Below, in pieces: positions 10,558-21,896 of a DNA stretch of 64,000 nucleotides (position 1 is the stretch's first letter; each line of letters opens with the position of its first letter). Position numbers and translations under genes: made by a program. The notes below the pieces were generated by a model. The model had not been told where the DNA came from. It saw only the letters and a program-made list of their open reading frames with translations, and ran no database searches. The stretch is from positions 16,802,440-16,866,439 of the forward strand of contig CP136061.1 in assembly GCA_032622095.1 (NCBI GenBank), read 5' to 3'. Source of the stretch: Siphonodentalium dalli (Eukaryota > Mollusca > Scaphopoda > Gadilida > Siphonodentaliidae).

Positions 10558-12999
10558 ATTCTGATTCTCATCAGATTCTAAGCCCAGATATCTACGCTTT
10601 GGATCACATTCAAAGGAGAGCAAATAATACTGTAATGCTGAGAAGGGGAGAAGATTGGTGGTAGGAGTAAAACCTTTAATATTCAATTGGGACTGATCAG
10701 GGATTATAGAGTATGTGTTACATGTACATGTACCATATACTACCGTGGTAGTACTAGTATGATCATTATTGGTGGTCTGGTTACCTTAGTGGGTAGGTGG
10801 CAGTGAAAATGGGACCATATTGCTTAAATAATTCTGGACCGGTGCTAAAAATAATCTTGTGGTACATTGATATTCAATAATAATATAATACTGTTCCGAT
10901 GCCAGCCAAATTACAAATATCTGAGCAGCAGCAGCTATCCCTTTGCATACCGGGTAATTTCTATCACCCAACCTCAATCCTGATTGAGTCATATTTAGAC
11001 ACCAAGATCTATGTATACTGACAAATTGACAATAATGATTATTTTGATAACCAAAATTTCTTGGGTGTTGTGTATATATAGTCAAGGAATTGTATAGCCA
11101 GGTGCTGGGCAAGGTTCATAATAGTGCTAAATTTATTAGACCAGAAGTACTAGTACATTTTACAACTGTTAGTTAATAGTTTGGTTCGTGATAAGCTACC
11201 GGGTATGCCAATTACAAATAACAGAAATGAAAAAGATTAGAACTATAATTACAATCGTGGGTATATAATATATGATCTTCAGCGCGTTACCATTTCTGAC
11301 TATGGTTTTCTTATAGGCATACAATTACTTGTTTTACTAGTGAGATTATATCATGCAGAGAAATGTGTTTTGTCAGCGATGTCGCAGATGATCGTATATG
11401 GGATCGTTAACGAACCAGCGGTTGACTCGGTTATCTCCGACTACATCTTTTAGTGGGCTGCAGACTGTTAGACTTTTGCAGGATGACAACTGTTAGTTAA
11501 TAGTTTGGATTGAAATTGCTATATCAGGTGTAAAGGTTGAGATATCAGTTGGCAACAGTTGCAATTTTTGGAAAATTCCAACCCAAGGTACGGTACAAGG
11601 GGTAGGGACAAAATTTTATTTCTCTGAATTGTGGGGTTCTGGGTCTGGCTGGATCTACTATTGGGGGGGGTTGCAATTTCTATGTTGGGTACCTTCTTGT
11701 CCCTGAAATTAAATTGAGAGTTTAATGAATTGTTAGGAGTGCTTGGTCAGGAATGAGCCCAGATGTTTAAAATTGGGAGAAGTGACTTCTCCAAGTTTGG
11801 TTATCAGGGAGAACTACATGTACATGTAACTATGGATGAAGTCACCGTGAAGTCACTGTGACTTCTCCCTGGGATAGGAGAGAAGGAAGAAGTGGCACAT
11901 TATAGGGAGAAGATGTCTCCCCAGTCACCCGCTAGACTGGCCCCTGTACATGATACCGGTACATATACCATATTATAGACCATGTTTATTGTTAATTTGG
12001 AAGAGGTGTAACCCAGGTGTTGTCAGGGGGTGCAACCAATAATAGTTTATGTGATTCATGATGAACATTGAAATTTTCATTGTAAACGTACATACAATAC
12101 CGTTCTTGATATGTTTAGCATTAAATTATGAATTTCGAGTGGTGATTATGTCCACGAAACAATTCCACCAAGAGGCCGTCGATTTGATGTCTGGTGACGC
12201 TACCAAACTTATCACACGAAACTGAATCAGATGTGAATTCTATCTTGTTTCGTTATCCGTTACTGGGAAAATCAGTCTTCTCAACAAAAAGTATTTTTTG
12301 TTGGTAAGAATTTATTTGACTACAAACACTTTTTGTGCTATAATAGGGTAAACATTTGTGTACAAATCGCGATCTTTAGTTACAGAATTGAAAATGTATT
12401 TTTCGAGATATTTGGTTCCAAAATAAATTCTGACTTTTGAAAACTCCGCTAAATTCATTTCCGCTTTAATGATGGTTTAGAAAAACGTGGATTGCTAGCA
12501 ACAAAAACGTTTTATTGTGCTAGTTTTGCTTCTATTTGGTCTTCACGAAGATAAATTATCGGAATATGTTTGAAGAAAGTGAATTAACAGGGTCTACATT
12601 GTGTATTTTGATCAAAACGGCAAGTGTTACCCCGTAACTAGGAAATATCCGGAACTGGGAAATTGACTGTACGGGTAAAACTATGGCTAATATTTGCCAT
12701 TGTACATGGTTCAAACTGCCAATTTTGTGAAAGTATACAAAGATAAACACAACAAACTATGCATTAAGTTGCAATTTGCACCACTTGTCATTAATTTCGA
12801 TGAATTACACTGCCTTTCTATGCTTATTCAATAACCTGTGGTACGCCTATCAAAATTCACAAAGTCGCCAGCTAGTTTGAAAAAAAAACAAACGCGTTTT
12901 GCAGACCCAACATTTCCATGACTCAATAGCCGGTTAACAGTAGTGAAATTTCATAGCGCTGGACTTCGGAAAGCGTGAGCGTAGAGGGGATATATACAT
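10558..12999. other. Non-coding stretch with short palindromes
   Basis: No gene supported. Contains clusters of short palindromic sequence: ACATGTACATGT-type near 10720, CCGTGGTAGTACTAG near 10745, and several GAAGTGACTTC / GTCACTGTGACTT motifs at 11775-11870. The rest is AT-rich with no similarity I recognise. Confidence 0.4.
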
Positions 13000-13163
13000 G
13001 TTATCGCTGCAGTGAATTGATCTGGAGCGAAGTATCACGTCTCGTTGAAGAGGTCAGATCGTTGGATCAAACGAGCCGCCGCAGGCGTCGAGTTTGATCC
13101 AGCGATCGGACCTCTTCAACGAGACGTGATGCGAAGACCAGATCAATTCACTGCAGCGATAAC
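13000..13163. repeat. Near-perfect long hairpin
   Basis: 164 bp: arms of about 73 nt. The left arm begins GTTATCGCTGCAGTGAATTG, and the same sequence read on the minus strand begins the right arm at 13163. The only larger mismatch block is around AGCGAAG/TCTTCGC. The loop (about 19 nt) is GC-rich (GCCGCCGCAGG). A transcript would form one very stable stem. It could be a MITE or an inverted duplication; no target duplication was identified. Confidence 0.85.
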
Positions 13164-13457
13164 AGGTTTATTATATGACATGCTTTTTATTTAAAAAGCA
13201 CGACTTGATTTCTCTCATTAATTATGAAATGAAACAAATTGCACATGCTCGCTAGTATCAAAAATAAAGAAAGAACTGTCCTGCTTTTTCCGGTCATGCG
13301 CAGTATGCGAGACAGAGAAGGGTGGTATGACATCGGATCAAACTGTTGCTGATCCGATGGTCGGGAAATGATCACTTTACTATAGTGGTATTGGGGAATG
13401 AAAACCGATAGTCATATAATAAATAGCATTATCTGTCCTGTATTTTATCTATTAGAA

Positions 13458-13500
13458 TCTATATTATAATGTTTTGGAACTTCTGTCTGTATGTATCATT
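13458..13500 (+). mobile_element. Isolated Helitron-like 5' end
   Basis: TCTATATTATAATGTTTTGG followed by AACTTCTGTCTGTATG, preceded by A. This is the same terminus (on the plus strand) as the 5' ends in the 42287-54215 array. No matching hairpin-CTRR 3' end was identified downstream, so only this terminus is annotated. Confidence 0.5.
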
Positions 13501-14415
13501 GTATGTATTTGTGTTATAGACCCGAAAAACTGATCGACCGATTCGACTCAAATTTTACCTTGACCTCGCTCAAATACGCTCATATTAGCAACCTCATTTC
13601 CGCGTTCTCGTTTCCGGTCCTCATCTGGACATGTGCAAATTCGGAGAATTTTCTCAGCTAACAACTCAATTTATTATATTAGTCATTGCCTTTTTCACAA
13701 TTTATATTACTAGGAAATATTATTCTATTACTATTGTAAGTATTCTTATACTCCATTTGGTCATATTTATCAGCATCTCCCTGTAATAGTGGTTTGTTGT
13801 TGTCACCAATTTTTGTACACAGTATTTTCAAAATGGCTACTTTCTGTTTACAATCATGGGGTAGGTTGAGTTGAATGTCATTGCCATCTGTCTCGCTTGG
13901 TGAATTTGATGTTTTCATTGTTCATACGCAGGACAAATAACACATCTTCTTATTACATTTTTCATCTTTTACTTTTTAAAAATATATTATGAGAAAAAAA
14001 AGGTTTATTTGGAAAAACAAATTTGCCGGTCAAAAAAGTGGCAGAAACAGGGATCTTTATAGACCACTTACTATTATTTTAGACAGTATGGTCACTGATT
14101 TAAGTAATGGTGGAGAAGTTTGCACTCTTCTTGCAATCCCAACCAGTCCCCAGCCTCCTGAAATGACACACCGCCACCTCAGGAAGATGTACATTGTAAC
14201 ATGACTGACAGACTGATGTCAAGTGTTTGTATTATTACTATTACAAACAATTACTAGTACTACATGGCTAATATGGCCTAATTTTTGTTATTTATTCCCT
14301 GAAAAATTTGGTGATGGGGCAAATGGTCTTCGTCTGGTTATTCATCCGTTCTGTGTGTCTGCCACAGATGAAACGGCCACCCAGCCCGATATGAGAAGTT
14401 TTGTATATACTATAT
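13501..14415. other. Stretch without recognisable content
   Basis: No supported gene. The open frames at 13679-13918 (-) and 13989-14204 (+) show no motif and no repeat relationship that I can see. Confidence 0.35.
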
Positions 14416-14735
14416 AGTGGCTGGAGGCTCTATCCAAAATGAAAAAAGTGTAAATAGTGTCCAATTTTTTCATATGTAAATAGCCGCCAGAGGCTGTCCA
14501 AATAGTGGCCTGGAGGCTATGTCCGAATTTATAAATATGTAAATAGTGACCAGAGTATCTTTCCAAATTAAAAAATATTCAATGCTGCCAGATGCTGTCC
14601 AAAATTTAAAATGATGTAAATAATGGGCGGAGTCTATGTCCATATATAAAATTATGTAACTAGATGCCCGAAAGATTTGGTTAATTTTTAAAAGATGTAC
14701 TGGTAAATAGGTGCCAGAGGTTCTGTCCCAATTTT
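14416..14735. repeat. Degenerate ~45-60-bp tandem repeat
   Basis: Recurrent pattern CCAGAGGCTNTGTCCAAAT then an A/T-rich run and ATGTAAATAGTG, seen about six times with variable spacing. Overlapping minus-strand open frames here are repeat translations. Confidence 0.65.
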
Positions 14736-15930
14736 TAAATGGGCAGAGGACTGGTACCAACACAACATTGCATGATGTTTTGAGTCGATGGCGCAATAAA
14801 AATTGAACTGATTATCTGGGAGAAATCCCATGAGGGTATGCAAAATAAATTTTGGTTCAACAAAGTTACGTAAATCATGCATTCCCGAGCTGTCATGGGA
14901 TCTTTACCTACATGTCTTGACTATGATATGACCTAATATGAGATGGGGCAGAGGTACTAGTATACTGGGAACATATATAGAATTTGACAAATATGTCTAC
15001 TCACTACGTAAACTAAGGGTATTGTAAGACAAAATTGAAACACAAGATTGTTGCCTCCTGAAATACATATTGCACATAAATCAACTGCAATATGTGCTCT
15101 GTGGCTTACAGTGTTGACAAAAAATATCCTCTTCAGTGGCTCAAAAATACTTCCTACAACATTTTTTTTCTACTCCAAAATAGTCCCATATTCCTTAATC
15201 TGGATCCTGGATCCAATGTCTTTTTTAAAGCAGGATTCTAGGGGGAGGTTGATCATGCATGAATATCTACTCTGGCTAACGCCCAAAGAGATCATATTCC
15301 ACCAGTACAACCCCTGTGAACTTTTTGAAGTTTTGACAGGAAAACTTATAAAGACGAAAATTAACGTGTGGAATATATTTCTTAGTTGTTAATTGTTCCT
15401 TAATAATGTACTTCTCTGTAAATTCACTAAATTGCATGCTTTTCTCTTGTTTTGTCAAAATTTATATTTGTTTCTCACTTCTGGTTGACCATTAAAATAG
15501 CTGTCGACCCTGATATGAATTTGTTATAGCCATGTTGATGGAACATATAATAGAATGAAAATTTTAAGTTGCAGAGGTCTAATTAAGGGTCTAGCTGCTT
15601 ATAGGGGAAGTTTTTCCTCAATTAAAAATGGGGGTGAATTCTCAACCCATAATTTCAATTTCATTTGGATTTAATACGCGTAGAGTTTCTGCCCAAATTT
15701 TCAATTTCACTTGGATTATGGGTGAGGTACATACATGTATGGCCAGGTCCTAGACAGGGAAATTCTGCCTAACAAGATTCTAACTAACACGGTGAACAAT
15801 GTACATGTATAAATGTTGGGTGTGCCAGAAGATGAGTCTATTTTTCTTATTGAGTAGTATAACCCATATCAAAAATTTCCGGAGATCAGGCAATATATAC
15901 CTACAAGTTGTTGGAGCACTGCAGGGAAGG
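14736..15930. other. AT-rich stretch without recognisable content
   Basis: No gene or repeat family supported apart from scattered short motifs. The open frame at 15048-15392 has no recognisable domain. Confidence 0.35.
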
Positions 15931-15949
15931 GAATCTGAAGCTCATTTCA

Positions 15950-16345
15950 CATTAAAAGGTGAAATAACCAATTATTTTGCCTCTCATTTGAATATGCCAA
16001 GATCCATTTGAAATTTTGACACTTACATGTAGGTTGTTTTACAGACAAAAAATACCATATGACCGAACTTCGAAAATTTGGAAAAAATAAAATTCTGTGC
16101 TCATTGAGCATTAAAAGGTGATATAACCCTTTATGCAGACTATCATTTGAATATGCCATAAAACAACAATGTCTTTTCAAGATCCATTTGAAATTTTGAC
16201 ACTTGGATTGTTTTTACTGACAAAAAATACCATATGCCCGAACTTCGAAAATTAAAAAAAAAATTAATTCTATGCTCATTGAGCGATAAAAGGTAATATA
16301 ACCCTTTATATAGGCACTCATTTGAATATGCCATAAAAATTACAA
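15950..16345. repeat. ~160-175-bp tandem repeat, 2.5 copies
   Basis: CATTTGAATATGCC recurs at 15985, 16144 and 16319. Each unit also carries GATCCATTTGAAATTTTGAC, ACAGACAAAAAATACC and a GCTCATTGAGC block. A related half unit lies at 22325-22420, directly upstream of copy 2 of the X repeat, as this array is upstream of copy 1, so the array belongs to the same composite element. Confidence 0.8.
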
Positions 16346-16360
16346 TGTTTTTTAAGGCAG

Positions 16361-16974
16361 CAACATATGCGCAGGTCGTCCTTATACTAAGTTCGCTTTC
16401 GAACATGGGCGCCGCCATCTTGAATTAGGGGCGCCGCCATTTTGAATTTGAGGGGCTGCCATCTTGAAACGTCATTGCAATTAAATTAAAACTACAAAAT
16501 GTTACTTTTCATATAGCCAACATAACATTATTCGTTGCGTTAAGGCATTACATGGTTTATTCTTTGAACAATTATCATGACTTAAATCATAAATATTGTC
16601 GACCGGACTCTGGTTGCTATGCCATTCGGGAAATGTTGGAAATTTACGTAAAACTGCAACTTTTCCTTAGCCAACTCACGAAAACAACATAGGCCTAATT
16701 CATATCGTAAATATCTTGAACTTTTCTTTAGTTTAGTAAATTAGTAGAAGCATGTTCTGTAAACTGTTAGGTTACGTCATATGTTGTACCCAAAGCGACG
16801 TCATATTGGCACGCGCATTTTCCCGCGAAAGTTATTGACGTTTTGACAGCGACGCGACATAGCACACAAAGCAGGCATAATGTTGGCATGGTTCGCATTA
16901 GGTTTGGTTGGGTTGACGTTGTTTCATAGTGCATGGGCCAAGTCCGCGCTGGTATAAATGTAGCTCCATGCAAT
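16361..16974 (+). repeat. Composite repeat, X part, copy 1
   Basis: About 610 bp nearly identical to 22489-23115, starting with AGCAACATATGCGCAGGTCG. It contains GCCGCCATCTTG and GCCGCCATTTTG (YY1-like) motifs near the start. It stops at 16974 (CCATGCAAT) exactly where copy 2 continues into CAAACTGATC, so sequence from 16975 on is an insertion. Confidence 0.9.
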
Positions 16975-17639
16975 TGTAAGGCCAAAACAAAATGAATGCG
17001 TGTTTCCCGTAATGAGCCCAAAACAAATAGGGGCGGGCGGTAGGCTTTTCATTTTATTTTATTTTTTCATTTGATTTTGTTATGGTCTCGTGTGGGCCAT
17101 ACCTAACCACCATCAAACACATACAATGACCCGAGAAACCAACAAATTGTTGATACAAGACAGTCAAAGACTGTGGGGTCGCTCACCAGACTGCAAAGAC
17201 TGATGAGACTGGGACTCTGGAGACCACAATAGTCAGAACTTTTCATAAGCACTTTGAAAAAAGTAGATCTAAACACGATATGTGGCTAGAGAGGCTTCAG
17301 TAGTGTACAGTGGGTAATTTCAAGGTGAATATCCACCATGAAATTGCTCACTGTTCACTACTGATCACCCCCCTCCTCCAGCTCAACAAGTCCCCTCCCG
17401 ACCGGGCTCCAGACTCCCAAGTCTTGGGTTGGAATTTCACAACCGACATCTCAAACTTTCTCAATTTTTGGAAATTTCCAATCTCACAAGCACCTTTTTA
17501 TAAAACCATTTAGACATGTTTGAAGCCCATTTATCCATGGACCCAAAACACCATACATGTATGTCATATTAATCAGTTAGGTAGTTCCAAGGAAGATGTT
17601 TTAATGAATTTGGTATTTCAATGATTCTTTAAACACAAA

Positions 17640-18390
17640 ATTGTTAACTCCCCATTGCCCCCCTCATTTCTTAACAGGTTGACCTGATGTTAACAAATCT
17701 GAATATCAGTAACTAAATGATCATCCATACTATATGTAAGCTAAATAGTCCAACCTCTCTTGAGAAGACAATTTAAGAATGACTATAGAGACATACAGTT
17801 ATGTCCCTGGTCCCACCCTATTTAACCTGGTGACCACATCTGAATAAATTTCAATACCAGACACCAAAGAACCCTTCATACTAAATATCAGCAAAATAGA
17901 CCTGTTAACATTTGTGGCGATTTCGGTCGAACAGTTTAACCCGAAGTAGGAAAATGTGGACTGTTACTGGTTGAAAAATCAAATCTACAGCCTCATTGCC
18001 TCCACCCAGGCAGCTTAGAAATCAATAGGAATCTATATATTATTATACCAGTATCAAACAGCATACATACAGGTAGGGTGGGTGGTTGAGAGTTAAATCT
18101 CTTATCTTGCCCTTATTTGAACAAATGTGAATCCCCATCTATGAGATCTATTCATCTAGAAATTTCAAACGGTAGATTTTAAGAGTTGAAGAAAACTGAT
18201 TTTCCTCAAAAGTTTCCTAAAAATGACCTCACGTGTACAAATCTGAACCCCACTCACCAAAGGGCCCTCCATACCAAAAGCTAAATAGGCCTGATGGTTT
18301 CTGAAGAATTACTATGGAGGGAAAGAGTTATGGCCCTGGCTTCTCACCTATATGACCTGATGATAGCTCCACCCGTTTCCGATATCTGGT
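17640..18390. repeat. Degenerate arrays of the 'gttatgtccctg / gagttatggccct' type
   Basis: Loose ~150-bp periodicity of sentences such as CATACAGTTATGTCCCTGG and GGAAAGAGTTATGGCCCTGG with 'ttcataccaaat' and 'gacct' blocks. The same type recurs at 20040-20470. These sequences are extremely common in bivalve genomes, which supports the taxonomic guess. Confidence 0.65.
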
Positions 18391-18490
18391 CTGATGGTTT
18401 CTGAAGAATTACTATGGAGGGAAAGAGTTATGGCCCTGGCTTCTCACCTATATGACCTGATGATAGCTCCACCCGTTTCCGATATCTGGT
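18291..18490. repeat. Perfect 100-bp tandem duplication
   Basis: 18291-18390 and 18391-18490 are identical base for base, beginning CTGATGGTTTCTGAAGAATT and ending GATATCTGGT. The unit joins the 'gagttatggccct' repeat to the start of the 122-bp satellite (AGCTCCACCCGTTTCC), so the junction itself was duplicated recently. Confidence 0.95.
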
Positions 18491-18890
18491 CTGCGCATGC
18501 GCGAAGCTGGCGTCGCACGGGCTCGGCGACCAGATAAAATTTGTATCCGGGGCAAGATACATTCACATAGCAAATTTCAAGTCGATAGCTCCACCCGTTT
18601 CCGAGATCTCGTCTGCGCATGCGTGAAACTGGCGTCGCACGGGCTCGGCGACCCGATAAAATTCGTATCCGGGGCAAGATACATTCACATAGCAAATTTC
18701 AAGTCGATAGCTCCACCTGTTTCCGAGATCTCGTCTGCGCATGCGCGAAGCTGGCGTCGCACGGGCTCGGCGACCCGATAAAATTCGTACTCGGGGCAAG
18801 ATACATTCACATACCAAATTTCAAGTCGATAGCTCCACCCGTTTCCGAGATCTCGTCTGCGCATGCGCTGCACGGGCATCGCACGGGCTC
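18462..18890. repeat. 122-bp satellite, block 1
   Basis: About 3.5 copies with a 122-bp period (CATGCGCGAAGC-type cores at 18497, 18619, 18741). Each unit carries TCTGCGCATGCGCGAAGC, a palindromic NRF1-like motif, then GGCTCGGCGACC, a GATACATTCACATA block and CAAATTTCAAGTCGATAGCT. The same satellite forms block 2 at 47335-48262. Overlapping open frames of 84-94 codons on both strands are artefacts of the array. Confidence 0.95.
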
Positions 18891-19032
18891 GCCAATACGA
18901 CAACGACCACCGCCTGGTCAAACTACACACACGTACCAAGTTTCGTCCCGATCGGTCGAGAATCGTAGATTTGTATTAAGGACAGACAGACAGACAGACA
19001 AACAGACAGAGGTCTTCAAAATATATATGAGA
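18888..19032 (-). mobile_element. Helitron-type 5' end region attached to satellite block 1
   Basis: After the satellite comes a tail also found after block 2 (48262-48381): CGCCAATACGACAACG, GTTTCGTCCCGATCGG, a GACAGACA tract (18980-19010) and TTCAAAATATATATGAGA. On the minus strand this begins TCTCATATATATTTTGAAG and is preceded by A, as Helitron 5' ends are. The corresponding 3' end (hairpin plus CTRR) was not found at the other side of block 1. Confidence 0.6.
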
Positions 19033-19218
19033 TTTCGGTCTTTAATATGTATGTGGAAACATCCCAACAGAGGGATTGACGGGAGGACATACTGACAGAC
19101 AAATTCAATCCAATATACCCCCCCCCCAAGTTTTCTTTTTAAATCAGGGTATGAGTACAACTGGATAGGTGGTGGTTAAGAATATAATAGTGGAACAGCC
19201 AAGCCTGAATATAGTGTC

Positions 19219-19622
19219 TGACTTTTGCAGAATGAGGTCACTAAAGGGTGAATTTAGTGCTGCAATCCTGTAAGGTGTGCTAGCATCACCAAATTCACCC
19301 TCTGTGGACCTCATTATGCTTAGGCCTCAACTGCCATGGGAGACATAGGAACAGATTGAAGTTGTCCAGTTAATTGGTGATGTGCACCCATTGGGCACTT
19401 CAGTTATCAATTTTATCTTCTGACAGCAAATTAGGGAATATAGAAACTGAACAGAAGGGAAAAAGTAAGTAGAAATGTCAATTTAAGACCTGTATACTTC
19501 CCTGAAGATGAGGCCTAAGCAGAATGAGGTCCCTGGAGAGTGTATTTGGTGATGCTAGCCTACTGTGCAGAGTAGCATCACTAAATTCACCCTCTGGGAC
19601 CTCATTCTGCAAATGTCAGACA
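19219..19622. repeat. Nested fold-back: arms that are themselves inverted repeats
   Basis: The outer arms TGTCTGACTTTTGCAGAATG (left) and the inverted right arm TGTCTGACATTTGCAGAATG match, followed by AGGTC on both. Within each ~115-bp arm, GAATGAGGTC...GACCTCATT forms another inverted repeat enclosing 'ttggtgatgctagc' sequence. The loop is 19336-19506. No coding capacity; probably a MITE. Confidence 0.75.
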
Positions 19623-20469
19623 TACAGCATATTGTTGATATGTTAATGATACACACAGAGCATGACTGTTTACACCTACCTGTCAGCCAGCTAGATAACA
19701 TCTGAATTGATGACTGTTATTAACTCTTTCTGTCTGCAGCTAATACCATACTTTATGGATGTTACAAGGTGTCAGTTTTTCTAATTAATTTTGTCTTGAC
19801 TGCAGTGGGTGCAGGGCGGCGCAGATTGGGGGGGGTGGTAGTGGGGACAGTGGTGTAGAGGGATGAGGAGGGAAAGGTGTGGAATGGGGTGTTTTGTGTC
19901 TAAAAAAATCAGGGGTTAAAATGAAAAAAATATTTTTTTATTGGTTCATTTTGAATTGTGATTTGTTTTTTGAATTGAGCAAGGATTTAAATTTAACAAT
20001 ATTTATAAAAAATAAATAAAATAAAATTAAGTTATGTTCCTGACACGGCCCCTATTTGACACACTGACCCCATTTGAACAAATTTGAACCCCAGCCACAC
20101 AAGGACCCACCATACAAAATATTAGCTAAATCGGCATGATGATTCTGGAGAAGAAGTCATTCTAATAATTACTAGGGAGAATAGAGTTATGTCCCTGATT
20201 CTGCCCCTATTTGACCCAGTGACCCCATTTGAACAAATATGACCCCCAGTCACTCAAGGACCTTCCATACCAAATATAAGCTAAATACGCCTGATGGTTC
20301 TTGAAAAGAAGTTGTTTTAAGAATTACTATGGCGGGAAAGAGTTATGGCCCTAGCTTCGCAGCTATTTGACTCAGTGACCTTATTTTAACAAATCTGAGT
20401 CTGAGTCAAGCAGGGAACATCCACACCAAATATGAACTCATTTGGCCTTATGATACTGGAGAAGATGAT

Positions 20470-20560
20470 TGTTGACGGACGGACGGACGGACAGACGGAC
20501 GGACGAGGAGTGATGACTATAGCTCCACCGGAGACTTCGTCTCAGGTGAGCTAAAAACTG
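20470..20560. repeat. GACG microsatellite and terminal hairpin
   Basis: A (GACG)n tract at 20473-20506 with one GACA variant, then AGCTCCACCGGAGA and TCTCAGGTGAGCT, which form a hairpin, then AAAAA. This arrangement closes the 20040-20470 repeats and resembles a widespread bivalve element end. Confidence 0.7.
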
Positions 20561-20579
20561 ATATATGCAAACAAGATAT

Positions 20580-21180
20580 AATTATATATATTTTTACGAA
20601 ATAAGTTTAATTATTAACCAAACAGTAAATATATCGTAGATATAAAATATCTAGTTTGATGCCAACAAAATGGGAATGACAATTATGTGTCCCCAGGGAG
20701 CAGTATTAAAAAAAATATCTCCCCGATAAGAAATTCTCCTATCAGAGTCGGGGTACAATGTTTACTTTAGTGATACATTATAGTTGCCAATAATTTCCCT
20801 GGCCACTCTAGCTTCCTGCTGCGCATGTCTTATAAGTCACAGCCGGCTACAGCTGGCTAAAGCTTTTTTGCTCAAATACACTCAACAATACTCCATATAA
20901 ACGCAAACACGTGCTTCCGGTCAGCGAAGAGGAACGATAACCTGTAATCTTCCGGTATTGCGTCCGGTCGTAATTTGACTTTCTGTTTGAAGAGTGTCGA
21001 ATGTGGCTTTGCGAAAAATATATAAATATATCAAAGATATAATTTATCTCGCGAGGTGAATCAGATAAAATGGAACCACGTGTACATAGTTTGGTTATCA
21101 GCGCGATCGGTCGGTTTATAGATTGGTTTTTTTTATTTAAAACCAATAAAATTAACTTGGGTCGGGAGGTTTTGAAGACG
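20580..21180. other. Unassigned interior of the 4.25-kb insertion
   Basis: AT-rich then mixed composition. The minus-strand open frame at 20847-21206 has no recognisable domain. Confidence 0.3.
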
Positions 21181-21574
21181 GTCGGTCGGGTTACGGAAAC
21201 TCGCATTCATCTTGTTTTGGCCTAATCAAACTGATCAAATCCCAACCTATAAAATCACTATAGAAACTATACAGGTAGGCTACTGAGGTAGGCCTACAAA
21301 CAAATCATGTTCTTGGAAATTGAATGTTCTTCCTTACTTATGTTCTAATGATTTGGGTTGTGATTTGAAACAAACAAACAACCCAAATTATGAGGGGGTA
21401 AACCCAAGTTCTCACTCATAATAACCCCAATTTCCAACCAAGGACAAGGGTTGTGGAGGCGAGTACAACTAATAAAGTAATAATCATCCAAATTGAGAAT
21501 GGGCATATGTGCCAGTCAAAAAAATGGCCCCGGGGAGCCACGATCGAAAAGCTGGAAGATACATGTATGAGTAT

Positions 21575-21787
21575 TGTAACGAGAGAAGGGTGGAATGCGG
21601 GAGTCGCACCGAAAGTTGGCAACACCCGAAATCTCAGGCCACCGGTCACCCATCCAAGTGATAACCGGGCTCGACGTTGCTTAACTTCGGTGACGAGACA
21701 AGGCGTCTTAACCACTGGACCAAAGAAGCATGCTCCGTTGGAGCTGTTGATTAATCGGCCTTCTATATTTACAGCGCGACCGCTACA
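21575..21787 (-). repeat. 3' LTR of TRIM copy 1
   Basis: 213 bp. It differs from the 5' LTR by 8 substitutions and 6 additional bases (GCGACC) near its outer end. On the minus strand it begins TGTAGCGGTC and ends CGTTACA. It carries a 5S-like segment at 21612-21698. Confidence 0.9.
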
Positions 21788-21801
21788 TTCCTCCCTTCCT
21801 C
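21788..21801 (-). other. Polypurine tract of TRIM copy 1
   Basis: On the minus strand GAGGAAGGGAGGAA directly precedes the 3' LTR, the position used to prime plus-strand DNA in LTR retroelements. Confidence 0.85.
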
Positions 21802-21880
21802 GTTTTGAGGTTCACCACCAAGTGATCCTCACCCAAGTTCCTCTCTCAGAGCGGTCGCACCATGACACAGACTCTGAGGA

Positions 21881-21895
21881 CCGGACGAGCCCCCA
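21881..21895 (-). other. tRNA-Pro primer-binding site of TRIM copy 1
   Basis: The minus strand reads TGGGGGCTCGTCCGG one base after the 5' LTR. This is the 15-base complement of the 3' end of animal tRNA-Pro including its CCA, the same primer site as in murine-leukaemia-type retroviruses. The next bases (TCC) do not continue the match. Confidence 0.88.
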
Positions 21896-21896
21896 G

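Larger units (their letters stand above)
16975..21223. mobile_element. 4.25-kb insertion with terminal inverted repeats inside the X-Y repeat
   Basis: Left end TGTAAGGCCAAAACAAAATG (16975-16994, then AATGCGTGTTTCCCGTAA); the right end read inward is AGGCCAAAACAAGATGAATG, then CGAGTTTCCGTAA. The uninterrupted copy at 23106-23125 reads GCAATCAAACTG; here GCAAT lies at the left junction and AATCAAACTG at the right, consistent with a 3-bp duplication (AAT). Contents are only repeats: degenerate 'gagttatggccct' arrays, a 122-bp satellite block, a fold-back at 19219-19622 and unassigned sequence. No transposase is visible. The superfamily is uncertain. Confidence 0.7.

Noticed and set aside
20506-20560. 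Helitron 3' end at the GACG-tail hairpin (hairpin then GCTAA)
   Set aside because: No spacer between hairpin and CTAA and no identifiable 5' TC end; left as a general repeat end.
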